From contig JAODNN010000088.1 of the NCBI GenBank assembly GCA_025465355.1, positions 1-45,666 on the forward strand: DNA of 45,666 bases, in the 5' to 3' direction. The DNA comes from Blastococcus sp. (GTDB lineage: Bacteria; Actinomycetota; Actinomycetes; Mycobacteriales; Geodermatophilaceae). Shown here piece by piece: positions 1-12,321 of this stretch. Position 1 is the stretch's first letter. Each line of letters opens with the position of its first letter. The notes beneath the pieces were generated by a model. The model ran no database searches and was not told where the DNA came from. It saw only the letters and a list, made by a program, of their open reading frames with translations. The position numbers and the translations under genes were made by a program.

Positions 1-1119
1 GATGGCCAGGCGGCAGGCCAGGATCGCCTCGATGCGGCGCAGTGCCCCCTCGGGGTCGATACGGCGGGCGAGTTCCTCGGCGTCGGCGCGGCGGTCAGGA
101 TGGTTCAACGGCAGCGGCTCGGACGGCGCGGAGTGCAGGATCAACGCGTCCCGGTAGAGCCCGGCGAGGTCGACCAGGGCCCGGTCGAGCGAGTCGCGGC
201 CGATACGGGTGGCTCGGGACTTCTGCTTGCGCTCCAGTTCCTTGAGCTGACCTGCGCCACCCCTGCTGGCGGCGACGACGCCCGGCCCTCGGGCGCCCAC
301 GCCCAGGCTGGCCTTCAGGGCCTCGGTCTCCACACCGTCGAGCGCGCCGGTCGCCGCGTCCGTCTCCTCCTGGGCCGCGCCGACGAGTTCATCGGCGGCG
401 TCGAGGCAGGCCGCGAGCGAGACCAGGGACAGCGGCACGTCCAGGACGGCCTTCCGGGACAGTCGCGCGTCCTCATCCCGCGCCAGCCGGCGCGCCCGTC
501 CGACGTGGCCCCCGGATGCGCCGGCGGACCAGGCGGCCAGCGCAGGGTCCACGCCGTCCCGGCGGACCAGGACATCGGCGATCGCGTCGACCGGCGGCGT
601 GCGCAGGGCAACGACGCGACACCGGGACCGGATGGTGACCGGGACGTCGTCGGGATGCAGGCTCGGGGCGCAGAGCATGACCACCGTGCGCGGCGGGGGT
701 TCCTCGATCATCTTCAGCACCGCGTTGGAGGCCTGCTCGGTCATCCGGTCGGCGTCCTCGACCAGGATCACCTGCCAGCGCCCCTGGGACGGCGCACGTC
801 CGGCGACCCGCACGAGCTCCCGGGCCTCGGCCGCCCCGATCGACAACCCGTCCGGGACGACGACGTGCACGTCGGCGTGGGTGCCGGCCAGCACCGTTCG
901 GCAGGCGTGGCACGTGCCGTCGCCGCCGTCGGGGCACTGCAGGGCGGCGGCGAATGCCCGGGCGGCGACCGAGCGTCCGGAGCCGGGTGGCCCGGTGAAC
1001 AGCCAGGCGTGGGTCATCGCCGACGGGTCACCCACGGCGGCGCGCAGTTCCTCGAGCACCGCGGGCTGACCGATCACGTGCGCCCAGACGCCGTCCGGTG
1101 CTGCGACAGGGGCGCTCAC
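1..1119 (-). CDS. holB: DNA polymerase III subunit delta' (partial, C-terminus outside window)
   Basis: Clamp-loader subunit of the replicative polymerase; it helps load the beta sliding clamp onto primed DNA. 373 codons are present and no stop is reached at the window edge. The N-terminus opens with an AAA+ core (IGQPAVLEEL, then FTGPPGSGRS near residue 42). The P-loop has Arg where an active ATPase has Lys, as expected for delta', which does not hydrolyse ATP. A zinc-type cluster follows (C at about 65, then CHAC), with three cysteines visible rather than the usual four. The sensor-like VLKMIEEPP and SRC motifs are present. The GTG start at 1119 overlaps the upstream tmk stop in a GTGA, so the two are translationally coupled. 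The C-terminal third is low-complexity Ala/Arg/Asp-rich, and its exact end cannot be seen. Confidence 0.92.
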   Translation of the reverse strand, partial: MSAPVAAPDGVWAHVIGQPAVLEELRAAVGDPSAMTHAWLFTGPPGSGRSVAARAFAAALQCPDGGDGTCHACRTVLAGTHADVHVVVPDGLSIGAAEARELVRVAGRAPSQGRWQVILVEDADRMTEQASNAVLKMIEEPPPRTVVMLCAPSLHPDDVPVTIRSRCRVVALRTPPVDAIADVLVRRDGVDPALAAWSAGASGGHVGRARRLARDEDARLSRKAVLDVPLSLVSLAACLDAADELVGAAQEETDAATGALDGVETEALKASLGVGARGPGVVAASRGGAGQLKELERKQKSRATRIGRDSLDRALVDLAGLYRDALILHSAPSEPLPLNHPDRRADAEELARRIDPEGALRRIEAILACRLAI

Positions 1120-3317
1120 GGGTGCAGCTGCGGGGTCGAGCCGGTCTGCGCGTGCGGATGGTGCGGCGCGGTCGCCGGGTGCCCGTCGCTCGGCGAGCCG
1201 TTCACCGCCCCCCGCTCTGCGCCCGACTGGGCGATGGTGTGCAACGGCAGCCCGGACAGCAACTCGGCCACCCGGACCCTGATCGCCGCGGCGATCTCCT
1301 CGGGAGTCTGGCGCGCATCGAGCACCAGGTAGCGGTCGGCCTCGGCCTCGGCCAGCGCCCGGAAGGTCTGCCGCACCCGCTGATGGAAGTCCAGCGACTC
1401 CGACTCCAGCCGGTCGGCCACCGCCCGGCCACGGGCGCGGGCCAGCCCCACCTCCGGAGGCAGGTCCAGCAGGATCGTGAGGTCGGGCTGCAGGCCCTCC
1501 GTCGCCCAGCGAGAGAGCATCCGGATGTCGTCCAGCGGGATCGTGCGCCCGGCCCCCTGGTAGGCCAGCGAGCTGTCGATGAACCGGTCGGTGATCACCA
1601 CCTCCCCGGCGTCCAGGGCCGGGCGCAGCACGTCGTGCACGTGCTGGGCGCGGTCGGCGGCGTAGAGCAGGGCCTCGGAGCGCGAGGCGATCCCGGTGTG
1701 CGCCCGGTCCAGGACAATGCTGCGGATCCCGGCGCCGGACGGGGTGGCACCGGGCTCGAAGGTGGCCCGCGACACCAGGCCCTCGTTGGTCAGCCACTCC
1801 TGCAGCCTGCGGACCTGGGTGGACTTGCCGGCGCCCTCACCGCCCTCGAAGGCGATGAGCACCCCACCCCCGGCGAGCCGGCGGCGGGCGGTGGTGTCGC
1901 GGCGCAGGGCGGTGACGACGTCCGCCAGCAGCGGGACGGGCCGCCCGTCGTCCATCTGCCGGTAGGCCAGCACGCCGACGCCGACGGCCAGCAGACCCGC
2001 GACGAAGAGCATGATCCGCTCGCCGGTGACCGGGACCGTGACGACCCCGAGGTCGAGCCTGTGCCGGCCGATCAGCCCCACCCCGAACGGGACGATCGCC
2101 AGCGACAGGATGAGGGCGGCCCGCACCAGGGACTGCACGATGGCGAAGGTGCGGCCGCGGATCTCGTCCTGGACCTCGGTGCCCAGCAGGGTGAAGCCGG
2201 CCAGGTAGGCGATGCCGGCGAAGAACCCCATGACGACCACGAGCAGCAGGGCGATCCAGAGCGTGAACGTCAACGCCATCAGCAGGACCACGACGCCGGC
2301 GCCGACGATCGCGACCCCGAAGATCCGCTCGCGGGCGAGATCGCGGGCCACGCTCGGACCGATGGCGATGCCGAGACCGAGGCCGATGAAGACGGCCCCG
2401 AAGAGCATCCCGTACGCGGCATCTCCCCCACCGAGCGCATGGGCGAAGGCCTGCCCGGTCGCGATGACCACACCGGCCGCGGCGAACGCCCCGGTGATGC
2501 CGACGACCAGGCCGCGTACCAGCGGGGTGTGCCCGGCGAAGGAGAAGCCCTGCGCGAGCGAGCGGAGGAAGTTCTCCTTCGGCGCCTCGGCGCCCGCCGC
2601 ACGGTGACCGCTGATCGAGGGCAGGCTCCAGATCACCACCGCGGCGACCAGGAACGTCAGCGCGTTCAGGTAGAGGGCGAGATCGACCTCGTCGACTGCG
2701 GGGAGCAGGCTCGAGAGCCGGCCGCCGACCGAGGTCAGCACCGCGAACACGATCGCGGCGATCACCGGCGTGAGCCCGTAGGTGGTCACCAGGGACAGCT
2801 GGTTGGCCGGCTCCAGCTGGTCCTTGCGGAGCATGTTCGGGACCGCGGCCTCCTTGGCCGGGATCCAGAACAGGCTGATCGCCTCGATGAGGAACTGAGC
2901 GACGAACAGCCAGATCAGGTTGCCCACGAGCGGGATCGACGCGAACAGCGCGAACCGGATGATGTCGGCGACCACCATCGTCTTGCGGCGGTCGAACCGG
3001 TCGGCGAAGGCGCCCGCGAGCGGACCGAGCACGATCGCCGGCAGCAGCCGGAACAGCAGCACCCCGCCCAGGGCGAAGTTCGCTGCCGCGAACCCGGTGA
3101 CCAGCGAGGTGGCCGTGGCCGTGATCGCCAGCAGGCCCAGCCAGTCACCGAAGCTGGACAGCGCCGTCGAGAGCCAGAGCCGGCGGAAGTCACGCACCCG
3201 CAGGACGGCACGGAGCTTGCCGACCAGCCCCACCGCGTCCTGCCCCTGCGACCCCCCGCCGGGCGGGGGCTGCACCGCCGACGAGCCACCGTCGTCAGCA
3301 GACGACGGCGGTGGCAT
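1116..3317 (-). CDS. tmk: MFS-type membrane domain fused to dTMP kinase
   Basis: Predicted to phosphorylate dTMP to dTDP for DNA synthesis, in a protein carrying an extra transporter-like membrane half. 733 aa. Residues about 35-475 are an MFS domain with roughly 12 hydrophobic segments and a loop DRFDRRKT resembling MFS motif A. Residues about 485-690 are thymidylate kinase: Walker A EGGEGAGKST near 491, then DRFIDSSLAYQGAGR and ADRLE. A His/Pro-rich tail ends the protein. A lone Tmk is only about 210 aa. This fusion is known in several actinobacteria; the role of the membrane half is unknown to me. ATG 3317 is chosen because it is the last Met before the conserved part and the 35 residues before the first helix are disordered (PPPSSADDGG). 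The stop overlaps the holB start by 4 nt. Confidence 0.9.
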   Translation of the reverse strand: MPPPSSADDGGSSAVQPPPGGGSQGQDAVGLVGKLRAVLRVRDFRRLWLSTALSSFGDWLGLLAITATATSLVTGFAAANFALGGVLLFRLLPAIVLGPLAGAFADRFDRRKTMVVADIIRFALFASIPLVGNLIWLFVAQFLIEAISLFWIPAKEAAVPNMLRKDQLEPANQLSLVTTYGLTPVIAAIVFAVLTSVGGRLSSLLPAVDEVDLALYLNALTFLVAAVVIWSLPSISGHRAAGAEAPKENFLRSLAQGFSFAGHTPLVRGLVVGITGAFAAAGVVIATGQAFAHALGGGDAAYGMLFGAVFIGLGLGIAIGPSVARDLARERIFGVAIVGAGVVVLLMALTFTLWIALLLVVVMGFFAGIAYLAGFTLLGTEVQDEIRGRTFAIVQSLVRAALILSLAIVPFGVGLIGRHRLDLGVVTVPVTGERIMLFVAGLLAVGVGVLAYRQMDDGRPVPLLADVVTALRRDTTARRRLAGGGVLIAFEGGEGAGKSTQVRRLQEWLTNEGLVSRATFEPGATPSGAGIRSIVLDRAHTGIASRSEALLYAADRAQHVHDVLRPALDAGEVVITDRFIDSSLAYQGAGRTIPLDDIRMLSRWATEGLQPDLTILLDLPPEVGLARARGRAVADRLESESLDFHQRVRQTFRALAEAEADRYLVLDARQTPEEIAAAIRVRVAELLSGLPLHTIAQSGAERGAVNGSPSDGHPATAPHHPHAQTGSTPQLHP

Positions 3318-3382
3318 GGGGTCGGACGGAATGGGAGCTCCCGTGGTCGCGGGGTCGGGCGCCTCTGGCCCTCGGAGGCCCC

Positions 3383-3388
3383 AGGTTA
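3383..3388 (-). promoter_or_regulatory. Putative -10 box of the tmk-holB operon
   Basis: On the minus strand the hexamer reads TAACCT (TANNNT). It would start transcription near 3376, giving a leader of about 60 nt before ATG 3317. No strong -35 is seen. Confidence 0.35.
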
Positions 3389-3439
3389 CCGGTCGGTGCC
3401 GACGATTCCTGGGCGTTTCCGTTCCGACGGCGGCCTGAC

Positions 3440-3445
3440 TAGGGT
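3440..3445 (+). promoter_or_regulatory. Putative -10 box, leaderless methyltransferase mRNA
   Basis: TAGGGT lies 8 nt before the GTG start at 3454, so transcription would begin at or next to the start codon. The same AGGG could be read as a weak Shine-Dalgarno, but the -10 geometry recurs at several other genes in this window. Confidence 0.45.
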
Positions 3446-3453
3446 CGCAGCCG

Positions 3454-4290
3454 GTGGTGGATGACTCGCGGTCGACGGGTGCTCGGGCCACTCGTCCGTA
3501 CCCCCGTGCCGCGGCCTGGGACCTGGCTGCGTACGGGCGCTTCGGCGGGGAGCGCATCCGCCCCTTCACCGAGCTGCTCGCCCGCGTCGATGCCCGGGAA
3601 CCGAGTCGGGTCCTCGACCTGGGCTGCGGCGACGGCACCGCCACCGCCTTGCTGGCCGCCCGCTGGCCCGGCGCACAGGTGACAGCGGTGGATTCCTCTC
3701 CCGAGATGCTGGCGGCAGCGGCCGGCTCGGGAATTCCCGGCCGGCTCACCTTCACGGCGGGTGACGTCCGCGACTGGCAGCCCGACTCTCCCGTCGACGT
3801 CGTGGTCAGCAACGCCGTCCTGCACTGGGTGCCCGGACACCCCGACCTGTTGACCCGGTGGGCGGGGTGGCTCGCGCCGCGGGGCTGGCTGGCGGTCCAG
3901 GTGCCGGGGAACTTCCGCGCGCCGACGCACGCCCTGCTGACCGAGCTGTGCCGTTCCCCGCGCTGGGCGGCGCAGGTCGGTGACGCCGCGCCGTCGCCGG
4001 ACGCCGTCCTGGACCCGGCCGGCTATGTCGACGTGCTCACTTCGGCAGGGCTGCGCGCCGACGTCTGGGAGACGACGTACCAGCACGTGCTGAGCGGACC
4101 TGACCCGGTGCTGGCCTGGGTCCGCAGCACCGTTCTGCGGCCCGTCCTTGCCGAGCTCGGGGACGACGACGCGGCCGAGCTCACCGCCGAGTACGCCGCC
4201 GCGCTGCGCAGCGCCTATCCGCCGCGCCCCGACGGCACCACCCTGCTGCCGTTCCGGCGGGTCTTCGCCGTCGGCACCCGCCCGTCCTGA
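3454..4290 (+). CDS. SAM-dependent methyltransferase, trans-aconitate methyltransferase-like
   Basis: 278 aa class I methyltransferase. The SAM-binding motif I VLDLGCGDG lies at about residues 51-59, acidic motif II AVDSSPEML near 78-86, and the post-motif NAVLHWVPGH near 117. NAVLHWVP, LAVQVPGNF and WETTYQHVL resemble trans-aconitate 2-methyltransferase (Tam), which methylates trans-aconitate formed spontaneously from cis-aconitate. Tam is usually about 255 aa, so the length fits. The GTG start is preceded by a possible -10 at leaderless distance. It is divergent from tmk and is followed 29 nt later by a VOC protein that could be co-transcribed. The substrate is inferred from motif resemblance only. 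Confidence 0.75.
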   Translation: MVDDSRSTGARATRPYPRAAAWDLAAYGRFGGERIRPFTELLARVDAREPSRVLDLGCGDGTATALLAARWPGAQVTAVDSSPEMLAAAAGSGIPGRLTFTAGDVRDWQPDSPVDVVVSNAVLHWVPGHPDLLTRWAGWLAPRGWLAVQVPGNFRAPTHALLTELCRSPRWAAQVGDAAPSPDAVLDPAGYVDVLTSAGLRADVWETTYQHVLSGPDPVLAWVRSTVLRPVLAELGDDDAAELTAEYAAALRSAYPPRPDGTTLLPFRRVFAVGTRPS

Positions 4291-4319
4291 GCAACCCCGT
4301 CCTGAGCAACGGAGATTCG

Positions 4320-4682
4320 ATGCTGACCGCACTGCACCACGTCCAGGTGGCCTGTCCGGCGGGCAGCGAGGACGCGCTGCGCGCGTTCTACGGCGGCGTC
4401 CTGGGGATGACCGAGCTGGTCAAGCCGGCCGTGCTGGCCGCGCGGGGCGGGGCCTGGTTCCGGTCCGGCGGTGCGGAGATCCACTGTGGCGTCGAGGCGG
4501 ACTTCCGACCCGCCCGCAAGGCACACCCCGGGCTGCTCACCGACGACCTCGACCGGCTCGCCGCCGCGTGCGAGGCTGCCGGGCATCCCGTGACGTGGGA
4601 TCCGCACTTCCCCGGTCACCGCCGGCTCTACGTCGACGACCCGGTGGGCAACCGGCTGGAGCTGCTCGAGCCGCTGCCCTAA
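4320..4682 (+). CDS. VOC (glyoxalase/bleomycin-resistance fold) family protein
   Basis: 120 aa, the usual length of a single VOC protein made of two beta-alpha-beta-beta-beta units. Metal-ligand-type residues are at the expected places: LHHVQVA near the N-terminus (His 6/7), EIHCGVE in the middle, and the final strand RLYVDDPVGNRLELLEP with the conserved DPxGNRxEL ending. Such proteins act as dioxygenases, isomerases or drug-binding proteins; the substrate cannot be read from sequence. A clear GGAG lies 5 nt before ATG. It sits directly behind the methyltransferase, probably in one transcript. Confidence 0.85.
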   Translation: MLTALHHVQVACPAGSEDALRAFYGGVLGMTELVKPAVLAARGGAWFRSGGAEIHCGVEADFRPARKAHPGLLTDDLDRLAAACEAAGHPVTWDPHFPGHRRLYVDDPVGNRLELLEPLP

Positions 4683-4707
4683 GGCTCCGCGACCCGAGCA
4701 GCTCGGC

Positions 4708-7551
<2,844 letters not shown>

Positions 7552-7816
7552 GGTGCTCCTGTCGGTGGTGCGAGGTGTTGCCCGGTGCGGTGCGGTGCGG
7601 GCCGGTCGAGGCTGCGGTTGTTCGCGCTGCCGTGGTCGGCCCCGGGGTCTCCCGGCGCCGGCGGGCGCCGCCGCCGAGCGCCCCTTGGCGCGCCACGGTA
7701 AGCCACCGCCACGCAAACAGGCCGGGGCGACGGTCCATGGGCGCGCCGTCATGGGCACTAACACCCATCGTCCGATGCTGTTCCCGGCCGCCGGAAGTGG
7801 CTGTCCTGCCAAGGGG
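7552..7816. other. topA upstream region
   Basis: 265 bases without a convincing gene, between the topA start and the stop of the DUF1023 hydrolase gene, both read leftward. It holds three tandem GGTGC units near 7583, GGCGCC inverted repeats at 7654-7669 that can form a GC hairpin, and two GGCGCGCC sites. The topA promoter should lie here; I cannot assign a -10 with confidence. Confidence 0.4.
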
Positions 7817-9355
7817 TCAGTCGGGGTGCCGCCGACCGGCCACCACCTCCCCGATGGCGGCGAGCGTCGGCCAGTCCGGGGAGTAGTAGTCGGAGTGATG
7901 CAGCCACGTGCCGCCGGGCAGCTCGGTCGCGCCGTAGCTGGGCGCCCAGGTCTCGGCGCCGAACCAACCCAGCCAGGAGATCGGGTCTCCCGGGGCAGCG
8001 GCGTCGTACACCTCCGGCGCCTCGAGGCTCGCGGCGTCGTCCGACATCCCGGGGCTGCCGAGCAGGACGACGGCATCGGCAGCCAGTCGGCCGGGCTCGT
8101 CAGCCGCCTCGTCGACGACGACGGTTCCGTAGCTGTGTGCCAGAACGGTGGTCCGGGCCGGTGGTCGCCCGGTGACAGTGCGCGCGGCGACCAGCCCGTC
8201 GAGTGCGGTGTCCAAGGCCACCCCGCCGCGCCGGGCGGCGCCCCGCGTGGCGAGGCCGGGCAGCCCGCTCGGTGTCCGGTAGCCCAGCCAGGCGACCGTC
8301 GCGACGGTCATCGCCGGCGCGGCTGCCCGGGCGGCGTCCGCCACCACAGAGGTGCTCTGCAGGAGGTGCCCGAGGTCGTCGCCGGGCGTGGTGCCGATGC
8401 CGGGTACCAGCAGCGCGATGGCCCCGGCGCTGTCGAGGTCTCCGAGGGCCACGACCACGCGGTCACCGGCAAGATCGAGCAGCTGCACCTGGACCTGCCG
8501 GCCGGCCGCCTCCTCCGCGGCGATCCTGGCGGCGACGACGCGGGCGGTGAAGGCGGCGTACGGGGGCGTACGCGGGTCGTCGCGCGCCCGGGCCAGCACC
8601 ATCCGGTTGGCCCGGTCCCGGGCCCACGCGGGGACGCCGTCCAGGGCACCCACCGCGGCGGGATCGGAGCGGATCACCGCCAGCTGGGCCACGGCGGACA
8701 GGCCGGCCCACCAGGTCGCCACCGCGACGGGATCCCTCCTGGCGGGCAGGCCGGGCGCCAAGGCCGGCCCGACGACCGCGACCCGCCCTGAGAGGTCCCA
8801 GAAGGTGGCGGGGACGGCGCCCTCGCCGACCGTCACGCGCTCCAGGGCGTCCCCGGCCGCGCGAGCGGCGCGGCGAGCGGCCTCGGCGTGCTCGAGCGCG
8901 CTGAGAGCCAGCAGGTTGCCCCGGGCGTCGGGTGCCGCCGCGTCGGGGACCAGTGCCGCCATGACGGCGGTCAGCCGCTCACGTTCCTGCGCTTCCACGG
9001 CATCGGCAGGACCTTCGGATGCGGCGGCCAGCGCCTGGACCGCGAGCTCCTGCGCGGTCTCCGCCCGGACGAGCAGCCCCTCGAAGGCGGTCTGCGAGCC
9101 GATGAGTGAGGCGTCCACCGCCGTGGCGACGACGGACAGTCCGAGGACCGCGTCGGCCGCACTCAGCGCGGCGGGACCGGACCAGCACTGCGCGTCCCCG
9201 AGGGACCGGCCGACCGACTCCAGCCGCATGCGCCAGACCGGGAGCCGAGCCGCCACGGCCCCGAGCGTGATCACTGCCCCGCGGAGCAGCGCGATGTCCC
9301 ATGCCGCGACGGCTTCGAGCCCGGGACCGGGCGACTGGGCCAGGGGCGCGGTCAC
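7817..9355 (-). CDS. WXG-like N-terminal domain plus DUF1023 alpha/beta hydrolase, candidate T7SS effector
   Basis: 512 aa. Residues 1-200 are helical and Ala-rich with a WSG turn (W58-G60) like the WXG100 hairpin. The C-terminal half matches the DUF1023 hydrolase pattern: VPGIGTTPGDDLGHL, VAWLGYRTP, nucleophile elbow AHSYGT (Ser about 408), VLLGSPGM, and a late HH near 484 for the catalytic His. No signal peptide or membrane helix is seen. The GTG start forms a GTGA overlap with the stop of the upstream EspC-like gene, so the two are translationally coupled. The pairing and the WXG turn suggest secretion through a type VII system, with the hydrolase as effector or envelope enzyme. The substrate (lipid, ester or peptide) is unknown. 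A cytoplasmic hydrolase is the alternative reading. Confidence 0.75.
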   Translation of the reverse strand: MTAPLAQSPGPGLEAVAAWDIALLRGAVITLGAVAARLPVWRMRLESVGRSLGDAQCWSGPAALSAADAVLGLSVVATAVDASLIGSQTAFEGLLVRAETAQELAVQALAAASEGPADAVEAQERERLTAVMAALVPDAAAPDARGNLLALSALEHAEAARRAARAAGDALERVTVGEGAVPATFWDLSGRVAVVGPALAPGLPARRDPVAVATWWAGLSAVAQLAVIRSDPAAVGALDGVPAWARDRANRMVLARARDDPRTPPYAAFTARVVAARIAAEEAAGRQVQVQLLDLAGDRVVVALGDLDSAGAIALLVPGIGTTPGDDLGHLLQSTSVVADAARAAAPAMTVATVAWLGYRTPSGLPGLATRGAARRGGVALDTALDGLVAARTVTGRPPARTTVLAHSYGTVVVDEAADEPGRLAADAVVLLGSPGMSDDAASLEAPEVYDAAAPGDPISWLGWFGAETWAPSYGATELPGGTWLHHSDYYSPDWPTLAAIGEVVAGRRHPD

Positions 9356-9675
9356 CACGCCACCGCCACGGCGTGTGGCCGGTGTGACCCGATGCGTTCG
9401 GCCAGGACCAGGTCGGTGGCCCGGTAGGAGTCGACCGCGGCGGCGAGCGTGCCGGCCACCGCACGGGCGCGGGCGGCGAGTACGCCGATCAGCCCGGCCC
9501 ACGCGGATCCCGCGTCTGCGGCGGTCCAGCCCTCTTCGCCGCCGAGCGCGGCCGCCAGGGACCCGGCCGTGGAACCGCAGAGAGCGGCGTCGTCGTCGAG
9601 GTCCGCCGCCAGGGCGGTCAGCTCGACGGCCATGGCCTGCACAGCGTCCAGCTGCACAGAAATGGTCAGGGACAT
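9352..9675 (-). CDS. EspC/WXG100-like small protein, candidate type VII secretion partner
   Basis: 107 aa, the size of EspC/WXG100 proteins, predicted as two helices joined by a turn. A W-A-G turn lies at residues 59-61 and a YRATD sequence at 84-88 fits the C-terminal YxxxD/E export signal of type VII substrates. No signal peptide is present. GGAGG lies 5 nt upstream of the ATG. The gene overlaps the hydrolase gene by 4 nt and probably acts as its secretion partner or chaperone. No ESX core gene (EccC, EccB, EccD, mycosin) is in the window, so the machinery would have to be encoded elsewhere. Confidence 0.7.
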   Translation of the reverse strand: MSLTISVQLDAVQAMAVELTALAADLDDDAALCGSTAGSLAAALGGEEGWTAADAGSAWAGLIGVLAARARAVAGTLAAAVDSYRATDLVLAERIGSHRPHAVAVAW

Positions 9676-9755
9676 CGGGGCCTCCGGGGGCGTCGTCGCG
9701 GCCCCTGCGGACCGGCGGAGCGGACGCTAGGAGCGGATGACCCCGGCGTGGGCGC

Positions 9756-9787
9756 CGTCGTCCACAACGGACCGCGTCGTCCACAAC
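9756..9787. repeat. Pair of 13-bp direct repeats containing DnaA-box-like sequence
   Basis: CGTCGTCCACAAC occurs exactly at 9756-9768 and 9775-9787, 19 bp apart start to start. The core TCGTCCACA differs by one base from the actinobacterial DnaA box TTGTCCACA. The pair lies 80-110 bp upstream of the EspC-like gene and just past the hppA terminator hairpin. Confidence 0.6.
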
Positions 9788-9791
9788 CCCC

Positions 9792-9835
9792 GCGGGAATC
9801 CTCCGGCCGGTCGGTGCCGGCCGGAGGATTCCCGC
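9792..9835 (-). terminator. Perfect 19-bp hairpin downstream of hppA
   Basis: The arms 9792-9810 and 9817-9835 are perfectly complementary with a 6-nt loop. It lies 10 bp past the hppA stop. No U-run follows on the minus strand, so this would be the U-less type of terminator common in GC-rich actinobacteria. Confidence 0.75.
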
Positions 9836-9844
9836 ATGCGGATG

Positions 9845-12106
<2,262 letters not shown>

Positions 12107-12169
12107 GTGTTCCTCCAAGCGTCAACTGCCGCCGGGAAGCATCGGTGCTCCCGGGCCGGCGGAGGTGCG

Positions 12170-12190
12170 GTGTCCGCTGCGTGCGGACAC
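12170..12190. repeat. 8-bp inverted repeat in the hppA leader
   Basis: GTGTCCGC and GCGGACAC are separated by 5 nt. If hppA transcription starts near 12204 this forms a stem-loop in the 5' leader, about 64 nt before the start codon. It could equally be a protein-binding site. Confidence 0.5.
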
Positions 12191-12210
12191 GCGCTAACGG
12201 AACCCGCGCG

Positions 12211-12216
12211 AGTGTA
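12211..12216 (-). promoter_or_regulatory. Putative -10 box of hppA
   Basis: On the minus strand TACACT (TANNNT), with TCTACA as a weak -35 at 17 bp. It would give a leader of about 98 nt. It overlaps the CRP-like palindrome at 12213-12228. Confidence 0.4.
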
Positions 12217-12228
12217 AGTGAGATCACA
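12213..12228. promoter_or_regulatory. CRP/GlxR-like binding site, hppA-helicase intergenic region
   Basis: TGTAAGTGAGATCACA matches TGTGA-N6-TCACA at 9 of 10 defined positions. It overlaps the proposed hppA -10, which would suggest repression. A crp gene of the matching family lies in this window. Confidence 0.55.
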
Positions 12229-12253
12229 GGCTGTGTAGACGTCCACAACGTTC

Positions 12254-12269
12254 TGTTGCCTGCATCACA
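12254..12269. promoter_or_regulatory. Second, weaker CRP-like site
   Basis: TGTTGCCTGCATCACA matches 8 of 10 positions. Its centre is 41 bp from the first site, close to four helical turns, so two dimers would bind the same face. Confidence 0.35.
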
Positions 12270-12292
12270 TTAGCGACGCTCGGCTGACCCCT

Positions 12293-12314
12293 CTGTCACC
12301 TGTCGGTGTGACAG
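12293..12314. repeat. 7-bp inverted repeat before the helicase gene
   Basis: CTGTCAC and GTGACAG are separated by 8 bp and end 7 bp before the GTG start at 12322. The spacing suits an operator for a dimeric regulator; no regulator can be named. Confidence 0.4.
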
Positions 12315-12321
12315 TGGAGCG

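Noticed and set aside
1098-3464. A 788-codon open frame on the plus strand opposite tmk, and similar long frames opposite topA (5641-7701) and hppA (9737-12217)
   Set aside because: They are antisense shadows in very GC-rich DNA. Their products are Arg/Gly/Asp/Gln-rich low-complexity chains, while the opposite strand encodes full conserved families.
7583-7605. Three tandem GGTGC units, considered as a regulatory repeat
   Set aside because: Too short and too close to simple GC-rich sequence to support a claim.
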